Source: Dichetophora obliterata (taxonomy: Eukaryota > Arthropoda > Insecta > Diptera > Sciomyzidae). From it: a DNA stretch of 64,000 nt. The notes beneath the pieces were generated by a model. That model did not search any database. It was not told where the DNA came from and saw only the letters and a program-made list of their open reading frames with translations. Numbering within the stretch: the stretch's first letter is position 1; each line of letters opens with the position of its first letter. Where the stretch lies: assembly GCA_963920525.1 (NCBI GenBank), contig OY986437.1, forward strand, positions 100,681,638 to 100,745,637, read 5' to 3'. The translations under genes were made by a program, and so were the position numbers. Positions 12,801 through 21,763 of this stretch are shown piece by piece.

Positions 12801-13740
12801 GCGACGCTAAAATTTATTTTTAAATGCTTTATTTAATATTTAAAATCGACTGATTCAAACTGAGTCAATCCGCTGCATTAAACCAGAACTTCAAAAAAAT
12901 CCTGCTGATAAAATAAAAACATATTATTTTAAAAATTTAATAATTTTTTTCATAAAAAATTGTAAAGTGAAACGTCGGCTGGCAGTTTATTTTCTCGACT
13001 CAATTTTTTTCAATTTCGATTGGCTGATTTTGAAAAATAAGAATCAGTACTCTCGCAGCGCAAGTGCGATGAACAACAAAATTTGGGAATATACATCAAA
13101 TTTAATTTATTTATTTTTCTGCTGAGGAAAAAACGTAATTTTTTTTAATGTCGACCAATCAAAATGAAGAAAACTCGCAATTTTTTTCTTATTCTCATAC
13201 ATGAGCGAAAATATTCTTCTGTATTCAAACGATCTATACTTTATTTTGTTTTATGTGATGAGCCGCTGTGAGCTCGACGCCAGCAGCAAGAGCTGTTGAG
13301 TTGGGCATCACTAATTTAAGGTGTTTTCAATGGTCCGCAGATAAAAAAAAATAGTTGAAAGTTATGAATTTTCATCAAAATTGAATGCTATCGAACAACG
13401 TGCATGGAAAGGCACAGTTGCCGTAATTGAGCAGTTTATTGGCAACAAACGTGCTGCCAATTATAAAAATATTGTCGCAGAAATGATTTTGGCATATGGC
13501 GAAATGGACATATTAATGTCGCTAAAGATCCGTTTCCTTCACAATCATTGAGATTTTTTCCCTGATGATTTAGGAGCTTGTAGCGATGAGCATGGCGAAA
13601 GGTACCATCAGGACATTGCGGCTATTGAAAAGTGCTTTAAAGACATTACGCATATGCTTGGCGAATACTGTTGGTCTATTTGTCGCGATTCTGACACAAA
13701 TGCTTACAAACGCAAAAATAAAAGGCCTAAGTTCCTTTAA
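9803..13740 (+). pseudogene. Broken zinc-finger, DDE-like transposase gene of an uncharacterised family
   Basis: The open frame begins in phase at 9692, but the Met at 9803 sits just before the conserved N-terminus. Order of motifs: a Cys-rich module (FCYVCGLF, then VVCDYCYSNL, then LCYFC) at 9820-10090; TQAHFNDLVRDGNLS at about 10360; EEWRLFIDAS at about 10612; KYQEHN then CDLKVVGLLMG at about 10790; FPTHQCFLCTWEGRKRDQHY at about 10840; LPRLHIKLGL at about 10990; and after the intron FNGPQIKK, GNKRAANYKNIV, FLHNH, and SDEHGERYHQDI at about 13570, ending KRPKFL. I recognise this layout from proteins labelled 'uncharacterized' in many arthropods and cnidarians. The spaced D (FIDAS), D (CDLK) and D/E (DEHGER) suggest an RNase H-fold DDE core; this is inference. 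Breaks: frameshift near 10549 (A-run), W-to-stop at 10779, frameshift near 13345 (A-run), stop at 13549. The intron starts at 11113 (GCAG|GTATT) and rejoins at 13321. Confidence 0.75.
11174..13313. mobile_element. Nonautonomous hAT-like foldback element, 2,140 bp
   Basis: Terminal inverted repeats start TAGTGATGCCCA and end TGGGCATCACTA. The flanks are a perfect 8-bp direct duplication, ATTTAAGG, at 11166-11173 and 13314-13321. Eight-bp duplications with a TAG/CAG-type end are the hallmark of the hAT superfamily. Imperfect inverted arms extend about 280-350 bp inward: ATTGGTCGACATT near 11312 pairs with AATGTCGACCAAT near 13148, and AATCAGCCAATCGAAATTG near 11372 pairs with CAATTTCGATTGGCTGATT near 13010. 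GAGCTC/AGCTC motifs are repeated in both ends. No transposase is present; the middle is AT-rich non-coding DNA. It sits in the intron of the zinc-finger transposase gene and its duplication spans that intron's 3' splice site. Confidence 0.88.
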
Positions 13741-13849
13741 AAGCATTGAAATTTTTAATGTAACAATTTTTAATTTTAATATAACAAAATTAATAAAAAA
13801 ATTCGGTTTTTTAACGAACTGAAACCTTTACAAAAAACCGATAACCATT

Positions 13850-14172
13850 TTTTCCAAAAAAAAAAAAATTCAGGAAAATCTGAGAATTGATAAAAATCTA
13901 TTTTTTCAAAAATTTGACGTGATACAGACATTTCCACGAGTTTGCCTGCAAAAATTCAGCTCGATTGGATCACGGAAAAAGGGTTAAAAATCGATCCAAA
14001 ATCTTTCACACAGGCGGACAAACGGACACTACGAGCTTTATACTTTATACATAAAAAAAAAATTCTGACGTATACATGAAAATCGCCGATACACGTGTAT
14101 TTTTATTTTTACTCCCCTTTCCGAAAAAGTATATTTAGTTCATAGGACAGAATGTGTGTAAAGCGGTGTAAT
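13850..14172 (-). repeat. Right terminal inverted repeat of the 9.2-14.2 kb element
   Basis: Reverse complement of the left arm. The inner edge is the A-run before TTCAGGAAAATC. The outer edge is GCGGTGTAA at about 14163-14171. The bases just outside do not repeat the left flank. Confidence 0.85.
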
Positions 14173-15262
14173 GAAGGAAATATTGAAATCGAGGTTAATC
14201 CTATGGAAACTTTGGCTTTTATAGGAATTATCATATCATGCGTAAGAGAGCAAATCACAGTTTCAAGCTTCAGTAAAACTTCAGACAACTAAACTACAAC
14301 TATTCAAAGACTACAATAATGCATTTCAATATTCTTTGCATATAGATTAAAAAAAATTTTCATTTATTTGCTGACAAAATTATATATTGATGCTGAAAAT
14401 AATTTTTTTTCGAAAATATAAATTTCATTTTATCATCGTATTCCGTTTTATCTCCACGATCTCACAAAAAAATTACTTCCTTTCCCTCCAAATGAACAAG
14501 TTCTGCCATTAAGCTTTCAGTGTACTCAAATCAATTTTCAGATGCAAGTTTTTGAGGTGTGCATTGTGCATAAGCACAGATATGGCTGTAACCCATTAAC
14601 GTTTAACGACGGGTGCGTCGGTGTCAGTGAGTACATTTTTACTAGTGGAAAGAGTGGTTATAAAATGTATATAAACTAAAAAGGCAAATGTATGCATTAA
14701 TTTAGATTTTAAATTTAATTTAATAAAAAAGGAAATATTAAGTGCACGTCGAAAAAAATTAATTCACAATGTTCGACAAAACATAGTAAAAATTAATTCA
14801 TACATATTCTCAAAGTTGCACGTTCAATTTGGCTGTCGCACAGTGAATTATGCAGAACATGCTAGCTGGAAAAAACTATTTTCTTGTATATTTTATTTGC
14901 TATATGCATAACAATAATTTTAATTGTTAAAGATTTTTGTTTGCAGCACTTCCGAAACTTAGATACCCCTACACTTAATGTGTGCTTTGTATGAGAGCTG
15001 TGCCTACCGTGCCGCTGTTTGATATGCCTACTTTTATTTGCAAAACTACGTTTTATCAAAGCGGGAGCTCTTAAATTCTTTTAATTTGTGTTAAATTTGA
15101 GTGATTGTGATAAACACACTTCAACTCTTCTAAAATTTTGACCATATTTTATACAACTCCCATTTAGCGATGGAGAATGCCTATTCTAAAAAATAAACAA
15201 ATAAAATAAAAGCGAGCGTGTGCGAAGTCCCAAATCAGTTTTAAAATAATGGATAAACACTA
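14173..15262. other. Non-coding spacer
   Basis: AT-rich sequence with no recognisable gene, ends or RNA. The 65-codon minus ORF at 14862-15059 shows no family features. The last 8 bp (ATAAACAC, 15255-15262) are the target duplication of the next element. Confidence 0.5.
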
Positions 15263-16174
15263 GGGCGGGTCGATTTATTTTTCGACAATTTACCTATGAT
15301 TTCCGTATTATATGGGTTATTCCATGAAAATTTGCCAAAGGAACCGTACCTCTATCGTTAAAATCGAGTCCCCTACTTTTTGTTGGTAGATTTTTTCCCA
15401 AATTGACGTTAGTATGAAATATTACCTATACGTTCACATCCATAACTCAAAAACTATCGATCGGGTTTAATCGCCAGTAGGCGCGTTGGAAAGGTGAGCT
15501 CATTTTGATCAATTTACAAAAAAAAAGAATCTCCAACATTGGTCCAACGGTTCAAAAGTTACGGGCATTTTTGTCCAAATTTTGGAGCATTTTTCCATTT
15601 TTTTCATGATTTTGTCTTTTACTACACTCAAATTGAATATTTTTTTTGATAATAGGTTGATAGATACTTTATTATCTCTTAATTTGAATTTTTGTAGAAA
15701 AAAAAAATAAAAAGGGGAAAAAATCAAAAAGTTGGTTTTATGTGTTATTTTGTTTTAGCAATATCGCATGAATTAATCAACTGAATTCGATAAATTTGGG
15801 CTTAAACTCTTCGTTTTGAATTGTGAATTGAATTAAATAATGGATTGAGCCAAAAAAATGGCCATGAAAGTAATATTCTTGGACAAAATCATGAAAAAAA
15901 TGGAAAATTGATCAAAATGAGCTCACCTTTCCAACGCGCCTTTACTGGCGATTAAACCCGATCGATAGTTTTTGAGTTATGGATGTGAACGTGTAGGTAA
16001 TATTTCATACGAACGTCAATTTGGGAAAAAATCTACCAACAAAAAGTAGGGGACTCGATTTTAACGATAGAGGTATGGTTCCTTTGGCAAATTTTCATGG
16101 AATAACCCATAGAATACGGAAATCATAGGGAAATTGGTGAATTTTTTTCACTCCCTACAAATCGACCCGCCCTA
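15263..16174. mobile_element. 912-bp foldback MITE with 8-bp target duplication
   Basis: Ends are TAGGGCGGGTCGATTT and AAATCGACCCGCCCTA. The perfect 8-bp duplication ATAAACAC flanks it at 15255-15262 and 16175-16182. The arms, about 15263-15520 and 15901-16174, are near-exact inverted copies (for example GGTGAGCTCATTTTGATCAA on the left), so the transcript or single strand would form a hairpin covering more than half of the element. A further inverted match (CATGATTTTGTC / GACAAAATCATG) lies inside. There is no coding sequence. The 8-bp duplication again points to hAT-type mobilisation. Confidence 0.9.
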
Positions 16175-17172
16175 ATAAACACGTATTCAGCATATAATGT
16201 AAAATCAGCCTGGTGTCAAGCGGTGTCAAATAAGTTCCACCTCTGGAAGTTAAAAAAAAGGTTATAAATAACACAGAAATAGCGCTTCTGGTGGTTTTTA
16301 AAATTTCGATATTTATTTATTTTTACACTAAAAAAATTTATTTGTAAAATTTCTACGAATGATATTAGTAAGGAAAATATTCGTACATTCTACAAATATT
16401 CGTACAATATACAAAGTATTTTTATTGTTGTATCTTTACGAGATCATTCGTAAAATTTTTCTAATACCTGATATAGTATCTACGAATATATTTGTTCTAT
16501 ATACTAATGATATTCGTAAACAAAAATAAATCAATTCGTATTAGTTCATTGTGCGAATGATTGTGTACATATAAATAAAAATATTCGTAAATTTCTCCTA
16601 CGAATAATATTGTAATTTCTTTTATAACATTCGTAGTATTTACTAATGCTTTCGTACTATTTACAAATAAAAATAAAGTAGTAGAAACAATTCATTCGTA
16701 GGCTGACCGTACGAATTATTAGTAAAATGTACGAATTATTAGTATAGTCTAAAAAATTGAAAACCGAAATCGTTCAGCCTTGTTTGTCGAACATCTATAG
16801 AACGTAAGGAAATTGTTACGGGTTGAATTTTTATATGGAGGTATAAACATAAAAAAATAACCAATTATATAAAAAAATATTATAAATCAATTAAACCCTA
16901 AGATTTAATCAAGTAGGGTAAAATAATTATAATATTAATAATATAATAATTAATAATAATAATAATAAAAATAACAATTCAAAATTTAAGATATAAAAGT
17001 AGTCAGAAGTTTTTCGGGTACTCGTTTGGAAAAGTTTCCATCACTACCGCCAGTCACATATTGAGCCAGTCAGTTTATCTGTGTTCATATTGATCTATAA
17101 ATAGATCACAGTCAGTGGTCGCATGCATGGGAGTTGGCGGTGAAAAATGCAGCAGGCAGTATCTGCTTATAT

Positions 17173-17260
17173 AGAGCGATGGCACGTTGGTAGCGTGTTG
17201 GCCTGGCAAGCGGAAGGTGCCAGGTTCGAGACCGGCTTAGAGGCCAAGTCATATTTTTTT
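17173..17260 (+). ncRNA. tRNA-like sequence with A box, B box and T-run terminator
   Basis: An A box-like TGGCACGTTGGTAGCG starts at 17180. A B box-like GGTTCGAGACC lies at 17223-17233. Between them CTGGCAA forms a plausible anticodon loop (T33 kept, anticodon GGC), over a stem with one mismatch. A run of seven T at 17254-17260 follows, as expected of a Pol III terminator. The acceptor stem does not pair and the T stem is irregular, so this is a tRNA-derived sequence rather than a working tRNA. It lies inside the inverted-end element. Confidence 0.6.
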
Positions 17261-17942
17261 CTTTTTGGGATATTTGGTTAATTGAAGCTAATAGTGTAGT
17301 AAGGAAATACTAATTATAAAAAAAAAAATATATATATAAGTCAGTAAATAGATTAGAATATCTATAAGGGTACATAGCATCATGTTTGGGCTATTTATTC
17401 AGCAGCACAGTTAATAGTTAGGAGCTCAGTCAATACCAATAATTTTATTTTTTTTCCTAAATATTATATATGGTATAACTTATTTTGATTTTTATGAAAT
17501 TTACCCTATACTGAGAGTAAAACTCAGAGTATTATTAAATATTTGATTAACGCCATTTTTTTTCTTGTGTAACTGATGATTAAATTCCCATTATTAGACA
17601 TTAAGAAATTATTTTTGATTTTTATATGATAATGAAAATTGTGAGCCTAGGGTAAACAATCGATTGTTTGCGACAGGAGTGTTATAGTTAGGGTTAAGAG
17701 TTAATTGATTATTTATAAATAAATTTAAAGATTTTGTATTTGAACTTAAATTTCGAATTGTTTTATTGAATTCGCTACGGTTCTCAAGGATCGCGATAAT
17801 TGAAGCCGGTCGGAATTGGGTGAATCGCGTGGCGCCCAAAATAATCAACAAAAAAAATACCCACGGCCTTATCCACTGAGTCGGCCAAACTCGATTTCGA
17901 CAAGCGAGAGATTTTGCGCGTAACAAAATGTATGATTGTAAA

Positions 17943-18030
17943 GTGACTGTAGCGTACTGGTAGAGTGCGTGGCCCGTAAACTAAAGAGCCGAGGTTCAAT
18001 CCCCAGCTCAGACAGAATTTTTGTTTTTTT
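17943..18030 (+). ncRNA. Second tRNA-like sequence with T-run terminator
   Basis: A box-like TAGCGTACTGGTAGAGTG begins at 17950 and a B box GGTTCAATCCC lies at 17993-18003. The D stem GCGT/GTGC can form with G-U pairs. T-runs follow at 18018-18022 and 18024-18030. The anticodon loop is not canonical. It has the same strand and same parent element as the sequence at 17173 but a different body, so the two are not simple duplicates. Confidence 0.58.
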
Positions 18031-18170
18031 AGAATACGAATAAAATATTCGTAATATGTACTAATATACGTCGATTCTACGAATCTAATTCGTGGCTGAA
18101 AACAACGAACAAAATTCGTAGAATGGACACAGTTATTAGTAATATTTACACACAAATCTTTTTGAGTGTA

Positions 18171-18559
18171 GTTATTTCAAAATATTGTTGGCATTAAAGA
18201 CTTGAGTCTTTTGCACGCCGCATTTTTAGAAAAAATAACAACAGTACAAAAATTCATTTTCTCACTTTAATAAAATTATATCTCATACCACTTGGAATTC
18301 CACTTGGAATCGTCTTTCCACTTGGAATTCCATTGCACACATTTAAAGATATGTATTCCATAACACTGCACTGGCGTCTTTAAAAATGCACTATTTTCAA
18401 CTGATGACCATAATAAAATAATTAAAACTAAATACCTGTTTTACACTACTCAATACTTATAATCGAGTGAAAAAATAATTCTTAATATCGTCTTTTTTAG
18501 ATCATTACTCATCAACTTTTATAATGATTTTCTCAAAGTGAGAAAATCAATTTTATCCA
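18171..18559. other. Non-coding spacer with short inverted and direct repeats
   Basis: CCACTTGGAATTCC-type words repeat three times near 18291-18333. TTTTCTCACTTT near 18257 and AAAGTGAGAAAA near 18535 form a loose inverted pair that may be the remains of a transposon end. Nothing else is recognised. Confidence 0.4.
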
Positions 18560-19462
18560 GCTGGCATGCTCTACACGATTCACTGTGTATCGGAATGGTA
18601 TGCTGAGAAGCATTTCGGAAGCACTGCTACTTTAAACTTGGCTTAATAGTAGATTGTGTGCGAAGCACAGTGACGACAGCAAAGGCGTTTGAACTTTTGC
18701 ATTTAGCAGCTGTGCCGAAGTAAGGTATCTTCGTCAATGCTAAGGTTGTAATCAAACATGCTGAATTGCATAAATTTTTGATTGAGGATAATATTGAATG
18801 AATCTATCTTAGCGAACTTTTCATTAACATACAATTCGTGGTTGTTAAAAACATGGATAAATTGTTTCATTTTAGGAAAGGATCACTACAGATTGCTTCT
18901 TTCACAAAAGGAAGGCCAGTTACTGACTTGGATCAAAAGTTTTGCACTGATGGCAATCTTATGAATCTTGTGATATGCAGTATTACAATTAAAGTGCGAC
19001 TTTCTGCGGCATACGTTCGGAAAGGATTATTCAATTGTCCAGCATAGGCGTTGGTATTTTCCACAGTGTGATTGATCAACACATCATCCACGAACAGCTC
19101 CCACAGTTGCATAGGCGAGTACGAGCTTGGAATGCAATGACAAACACGTTTAGTATAAAAACAATATCGAAAGAGGTCATACACTTACCACACTTCTCTG
19201 CCAAAGTTTTCATTGCAATATCCGACATGTCGATGTTCTGCTCATATGCTTGAAAGGTACGTTTGCGCCTCTTTGAAGGCTCAATTGGTAGCGCCTGCAT
19301 CGTCGGGCTGCTCTTCCGAGCAGGGGCAAACGCGACCACTCGTTGCTTCAAAATGAATCGGTAATGTTTCATCGTCATGGTTGTTGTTGTTGTCGACCAG
19401 GTAGTCAACGTGCATTTATGCGATACCACAAATCTCGGGAACACTTTGCAAGTCCTTATCAA
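18560..19462 (-). pseudogene. piggyBac-like transposase relic
   Basis: Read on the minus strand. An N-terminal exon (about 19390-19190) ends MKTLAEKCG and is followed by a perfect splice donor GTAAGT, then a short intron ending CCAAG near 19131. The next part gives PMQLWELFVDDVLINHTVEN and TNAYA, which matches the piggyBac signature '..FELFFTDELI..IVEETN.YA', then LHITRFIRLPSVQNF, stop (W expected), then TGLPFVKEA, FAKIDSFNIILNQKF and LSIDEDTL, where the SIDE segment holds the first catalytic aspartate of the family. Beyond that the frame is broken by several stops. The C-terminal catalytic half is not recognisable. Frame across the intron does not join cleanly, so an indel is likely. No TTAA-flanked ends were found around it. 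Confidence 0.7.
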
Positions 19463-20000
19463 TTTTGGTAGGTCTCAATTATGGCTTCCAATTTAAAAAT
19501 TGATAATCCTTTTTTCCGAAATTAAAGCCGAATACGTAGTTATAATTTTTCCTGAAAACGCTAGGATACGCAATCATTGCCGTTAACACTAAACACAGAT
19601 AATTTTGTAACATACTAAATGATGCCGCTTTATGCTCAGTACTTAGCTTAGCGTAAAATTTTCCGTAGTAAAAATGTATTTACTAGCAGAGATGGGTGCA
19701 GAAACGTACAACATGTACCTGTGTAAATACTTTTCCAGTTCAAAATTTTTAATTATTTTAAGGTAGACATAGGCCCTGCTGATCCCCATGATAGCATATT
19801 TTTAACAAAATGTTTTCATAAGTTTGCGGTGTTTGGATAGTGATTTGTTTACGGTTCGGAAAACCGGCACCTGACGATGCTAGTATCAACTTGTTGATGG
19901 CGTCTTTTGTCTTACCTGTCCAAGAAGCATATGTAGAACCCATTTATGTTTTATCGATACCAAAAGACGGCAAAGCAGTATCATTTACCTAACATATCTT
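19463..20000. other. Spacer with an anonymous minus-strand ORF
   Basis: No recognisable family. The 61-codon minus ORF at 19758-19943 starts MGSTYASWTGK and has a GTAAGA after the G of GACAG, so it could be another exon fragment of the piggyBac relic, but nothing shows that directly. Confidence 0.35.
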
Positions 20001-20839
20001 TTTGTATTTGTATTTGTATTTATTTCACTTAAAAAATTAGTACATTAAAATCTATGAAGGTCTTTTAGCGTACAACAATTTAAAAATTTAAAAAATTTAA
20101 AAATTTAAAAAAACATTATAATCAACAAAAAACATGCAATAACGCTTAAAGCTAATAATAAAAATTTAACAATTTAAAATTAAAATTTTAGCTTAAAATA
20201 AAATTTTAAATTTGAAAACATAATAATCAACAAAACACATAAAATAGAGCTTACAACTTAAATTTAACAAAGATTTAAGATTTAAGATTTATTCATTCAT
20301 AGTGCTATAAGAACTTAGTTCTTTTAATGCACAGTACACTGCGGTAATACAAAGATTATAATATAATTATTTCAATAAAATTTTTAAACTTATATATAAT
20401 TATTAAACATATCAAAGAACTTAACCTAATAATAAGTAGCGATAGAGTGAGTTTGAAGACATAGCATGGAGAATAGATTATAAGAAGTAGAGTTGAAGAA
20501 AACTGGCTGAGAAGTGTTTAGTAAGTAGAAAAGTATTGAAGTACAGCACGTTTAAATTTTGTTGCTTCCTTTATAGCTCTTACGTGGGTAGAGAATTCCA
20601 CAATCGAGTGGCATTAATAAAAAACATTCTTGTAGAATTTAGATACTTAAAGCTGGGTGGAGTAAGCATGTAACTTCTAGTAGAGCGACCAAATTGAATT
20701 TTTTGAAACAAATATGGAGGCAATTTATCAGTCATTATCTTATGCAGGAAGATGCAATTTCGGGCAGGAAGGGAAATAAAGAACGCAGTATAGAAGAGAG
20801 ACGGGGAAAAATTAGGAATTAGAGAAGTAGGCAATAATT
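20001..20839 (-). pseudogene. 3' end of a second jockey-group retrotransposon
   Basis: The minus strand at 20834-20580 encodes the terminal domain of a jockey-group polymerase: CIFLHKIMTDKLPPYL and MFFINATRLWNSLPT, the usual 'F.HK..' and 'F..NA..LWNSLP' motifs. A one-base shift after NSLPT continues as HVRAIKEATKFKR and LQYFSTY. The segment then becomes AT-rich 3' untranslated DNA, ending at 20001 in a TTGTATT-type repeat (TACAAA on the coding strand), a common non-LTR tail. Directly upstream (20850-21110) the same terminal domain occurs again in diverged form, so this piece belongs to a different copy or family fused to the element at 20840-24030. Confidence 0.65.
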
Positions 20840-21525
20840 GATAGCTTAAATTTATTCACGCTGACAATACTTTTGATGTTTGAAGGAATCGAGTTCCAGA
20901 GCTTGATGGCATTGATGAAAAAGAGCCGTTTGGAGTGTTAACATTAGTATCTTGGTAATATTAAATTAAGAGTTCTGTTCGATGCACTGAAACACAGTTT
21001 TTCGTTTATGGAGTCTTATTGATAATCAACTTGTGCAGAAATATGCAGTCTCTTGCATTTAAATATCCTGTTAAAGTACATCCTAAAATTTCCCTACTTT
21101 TTTCAGATACATGTTAAAATCGTCTTAAGTCTAAAATATATTTAGTCAAGTCATTCAACATAACAAGAATTTGTGCTCAGAAAGAGAGTCAAATTTACTG
21201 TAAACTAACTCGGAGTAAGTAATTATAGGCAACATGAGTTGAAAAACAAGTTTTTTTTTGTTGTTGTAGGGGTAAGCTTAGACGTTAAACGGAGGCATAT
21301 AAGAGTATAATATATTCTTTATATTATGTAATTCACATGGCCAGTACAAGTAAGTTTTGAATTGATATAAAATCCCAAATTTTTCACTTTGTCAACTATT
21401 TTTAGAGGATTGCCATTAACACTAACTGTCGGAATTTCACTGAAGTCTAGTTTATCCTTGGATATAGGAAGAATGTACGATTTGTTGGCGTTCAGGCAGA
21501 GATCGTTTTCAGAAGCCCACCTTAA

Positions 21526-21763
21526 CCCTAATCCTACTGCGGCATTTTGCAACATATCCCACTGCGATATAAACTTGAGTCACACATGCAAAAAAACTAA
21601 AAATTAGCGGTTGATGCCACGAAATTTATGTTACTCCGAATTTGAAGAAAATTAATTCATTTGAGAATACAAATAGACTTCAATGCAAAAAAGTACTTAT
21701 TTAATAATTAAAATCTTTTTAAAATCAAATGTGATCCAAAGTCACACCGTAGTAGGATTAGGG
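21526..21763. mobile_element. piggyBac-type MITE (TTAA-flanked, CCCTAATCC ends)
   Basis: 238 bp bracketed by TTAA at 21522-21525 and 21764-21767. Ends read CCCTAATCCTACTGCGG and its reverse complement with one change (CCGTAGTAGGATTAGGG). TTAA duplication plus a CCC start is diagnostic of piggyBac-type elements. It carries no ORF. It lies inside the polymerase of retrotransposon family A, between the catalytic box and the NANKS segment, so it is younger. A second copy begins at 33543 and a decayed relative ends near 40796. Confidence 0.85.

Larger units (their letters stand above)
9211..14172. mobile_element. DNA transposon with ~330-bp inverted ends and a zinc-finger/DDE-like gene
   Basis: The segment 9211-9545 is matched in inverted orientation by about 13850-14172: both contain the same ordered blocks (ACACCGC, CCTATGAACC, ATCGGCGATTTTCATGTAT, TCCAATCGAGCTGAATTTTT, TCAATTCTCAGATTT). 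These arms bracket one broken gene in plus orientation and nothing else, except a nested hAT-like element at 11174-13313. Without that insertion the element would be about 2.8 kb. The outermost bases are TAACACCGC on the left and GCGGTGTAA on the right; faint similarity continues outward, so the true ends could lie 20-30 bp further out. I could not find a convincing target-site duplication. The superfamily is therefore unassigned. Confidence 0.8.
16324..18170. mobile_element. Inverted-end element carrying two tRNA-like sequences
   Basis: The left end starts TACACTAAAAA and the right end finishes TTTTTGAGTGTA, its near reverse complement. Inside both ends are clusters of TTCGTA/TACGAA motifs (dozens at 16355-16740, and again at 18030-18130), which look like subterminal transposase-binding arrays. 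The 8 bp outside each end (TTTATTTT and GTTATTTC) agree at six positions, a weak candidate for a decayed 8-bp duplication. The centre holds two tRNA-like sequences, an AAT microsatellite near 16926-16977 and AT-rich DNA, with no transposase. The minus-strand ORFs at 17609-18155 overlap the second tRNA-like region and look spurious. Confidence 0.65.

Noticed and set aside
17609..18155. Two overlapping minus ORFs of 105 and 123 codons
   Set aside because: They overlap each other and the tRNA-like sequence, show no motif, and gain length only from locally higher GC.
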